DNA of 64,000 nucleotides, from positions 21,338,824-21,402,823 of the forward strand of contig HG738138.1 in the NCBI GenBank assembly GCA_000499405.2, given 5' to 3'. Position 1 is the stretch's first letter, and each line of letters begins with the position of its first letter. Origin of the DNA: Onchocerca volvulus (taxonomy: Eukaryota; Nematoda; Chromadorea; Rhabditida; Onchocercidae). Position numbers and translations under genes: made by a program. Positions 63,401 to 64,000 of the stretch are shown piece by piece. The notes beneath the pieces were generated by a model. That model ran no database searches. It was not told the DNA's origin and saw only the letters and a list, made by a program, of their open reading frames with translations.

Positions 63401-64000
63401 TAGCTCTAATCCTTTATTCTGTATAGAAAACTCTGATTAACAAGATGCCTGAATCGGAATGGAAGTATTGAAAAATTAAAATAATTTCTTCTTATTGACA
63501 AAGTTCCTTCTTCAAATTTTAAATTTAATTAAAGATACTAATAAATCTCACTCACCATAATTTCAATGAACATATCGTTGTGAACTTTATGGAACTTAAT
63601 AGTATCATCCAAGCTGGAACCTAAGCGGCCATTTATCGCGAACAATTGTTCGGTTTCCGTGAGCCATTTTTCAAAACGATATAACTAAAACGAAGAGTTT
63701 GCTCATTGGTACTTTAAAGAAAAGTCTTGCATAATCAGAATTGAATTAATTTCTTCGTATTCCATTCAGTTTAACCTTTCAAATTCAAATTACTAAATTT
63801 TATGGACAAATAATATTAGAATGAAGAATACATACCTGATCTTTGATCAATTCCTTACTTTCATCCATCCGTTCAGAGGCCAAATCCTCGACTTGTTTTA
63901 ATTTATTCTGGATATCAGTTACGAATCGACTGACACGTTGATCAATGTGCTCAATTTGTCGGCCATCATCAATTACCTTTTGCGCCTTTTGTCGTGCCAA
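51462..64000 (-). CDS. large spectrin-like/coiled-coil plus Ig (I-set) protein, 3' part; 5' end outside window
   Basis: Exons (minus): 64000(partial)-63836, 63684-63556, 63418-63269, 62924-62771, 62468-62278, 62180-61958, 61769-61649, 61272-61149, 60978-60813, 60347-60214, 59785-59480, 59341-59174, 59063-58968, 58851-58734, 58419-58247, 57066-56908, 56626-56549, 55519-55385, 54066-53940, 53135-52932, 52597-52431, 52207-52043, 51554-51462. All 22 junctions keep phase; 1181 aa are visible. Residues 1-377 are charged helices with spectrin-like spacing (LYRFEKWLTETEQLF, EESWQRWQNKQVEKQ). Six I-set Ig domains follow (about 380-474, 484-577, 597-695, 755-850, 955-1040, 1043-1137), with a proline-containing linker (SSPTPPPVPKHRYH) before Ig4 and a Gln-rich linker before Ig5. 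None of the six Ig domains keeps both core cysteines, typical of intracellular muscle-type Ig domains. The tail reads GNYFHVTKVTQEKKVQG and ends SVGLR. It is probably a sarcomeric or cytoskeletal protein. Kettin/sallimus- or zormin-like relatives are possible, but the exact orthologue is not assigned. Confidence 0.88.
57110..57151. repeat. near-perfect 20-bp inverted repeat with a 2-nt loop
   Basis: The arms 57110-57129 and 57132-57151 pair at 18 of 20 positions around a 2-nt centre (TCTCCCAATATT/AATATTGGGAGA core is perfect). The structure lies in the intron of the Ig/spectrin gene, ending about 44 bp from the acceptor of the exon that begins at 57066 (minus). Confidence 0.8.

Overview
The window is AT-rich (roughly 70% A+T by eye) eukaryotic DNA with many short introns, poly-T tracts and TTTCAG-type acceptors. 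A pyrimidine-AG acceptor lies just upstream of several start codons, which fits spliced-leader trans-splicing. With an innexin and muscle-type Ig proteins this points to a nematode, most likely a clade III (filarial or spirurid-like) parasite. That placement is inference; no species is claimed. All gene models were built by eye from conserved peptides, GT/AG sites and reading phase, and nearly every exon junction keeps phase.

Layout. 1-11.8 kb is gene-poor: I see one lone exon-like block, a tRNA-like structure, a duplicated segment and a probable solo LTR. 11.8-17.3 kb (-) is an 11-exon innexin. 19.2-20.4 kb (-) is a REEP5/YOP1-type ER-shaping protein with an odd frame problem. 21.25-29.49 kb (+) is a complete 27-exon cohesin SA/SCC3 gene. 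32.2-37.2 kb (+) is the catalytic tRNA-splicing endonuclease subunit Sen2, in two exons around a 4.2-kb intron. 39.1-40.6 kb (+) and 42.6-43.8 kb (-) are two convergent paralogues of a small acidic repeat protein that I do not recognise (repeat core V-D-E-[IV]-D). 44.9-47.4 kb (+) is a serine-rich protein with a possible SPATA7-like C-terminal helical domain. 48.1-48.6 kb is a solo LTR with a target-site duplication. 49.3-51.0 kb (+) is a single-domain LAMP-family membrane protein resembling LAMP5/UNC-46. 51.5-64.0 kb (-) is the 3' part of a large gene encoding spectrin-like coiled coils followed by six I-set Ig domains; it runs off the right edge.

The genes do not form an obvious pathway: cohesion, tRNA splicing, gap junctions, ER shaping, vesicle/lysosome membrane and cytoskeleton are represented as independent neighbours. 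The least explained part is the VDEID-repeat paralogue pair. Its repeats sit on symmetrical phase-1 exons, and the two copies differ by one repeat exon.
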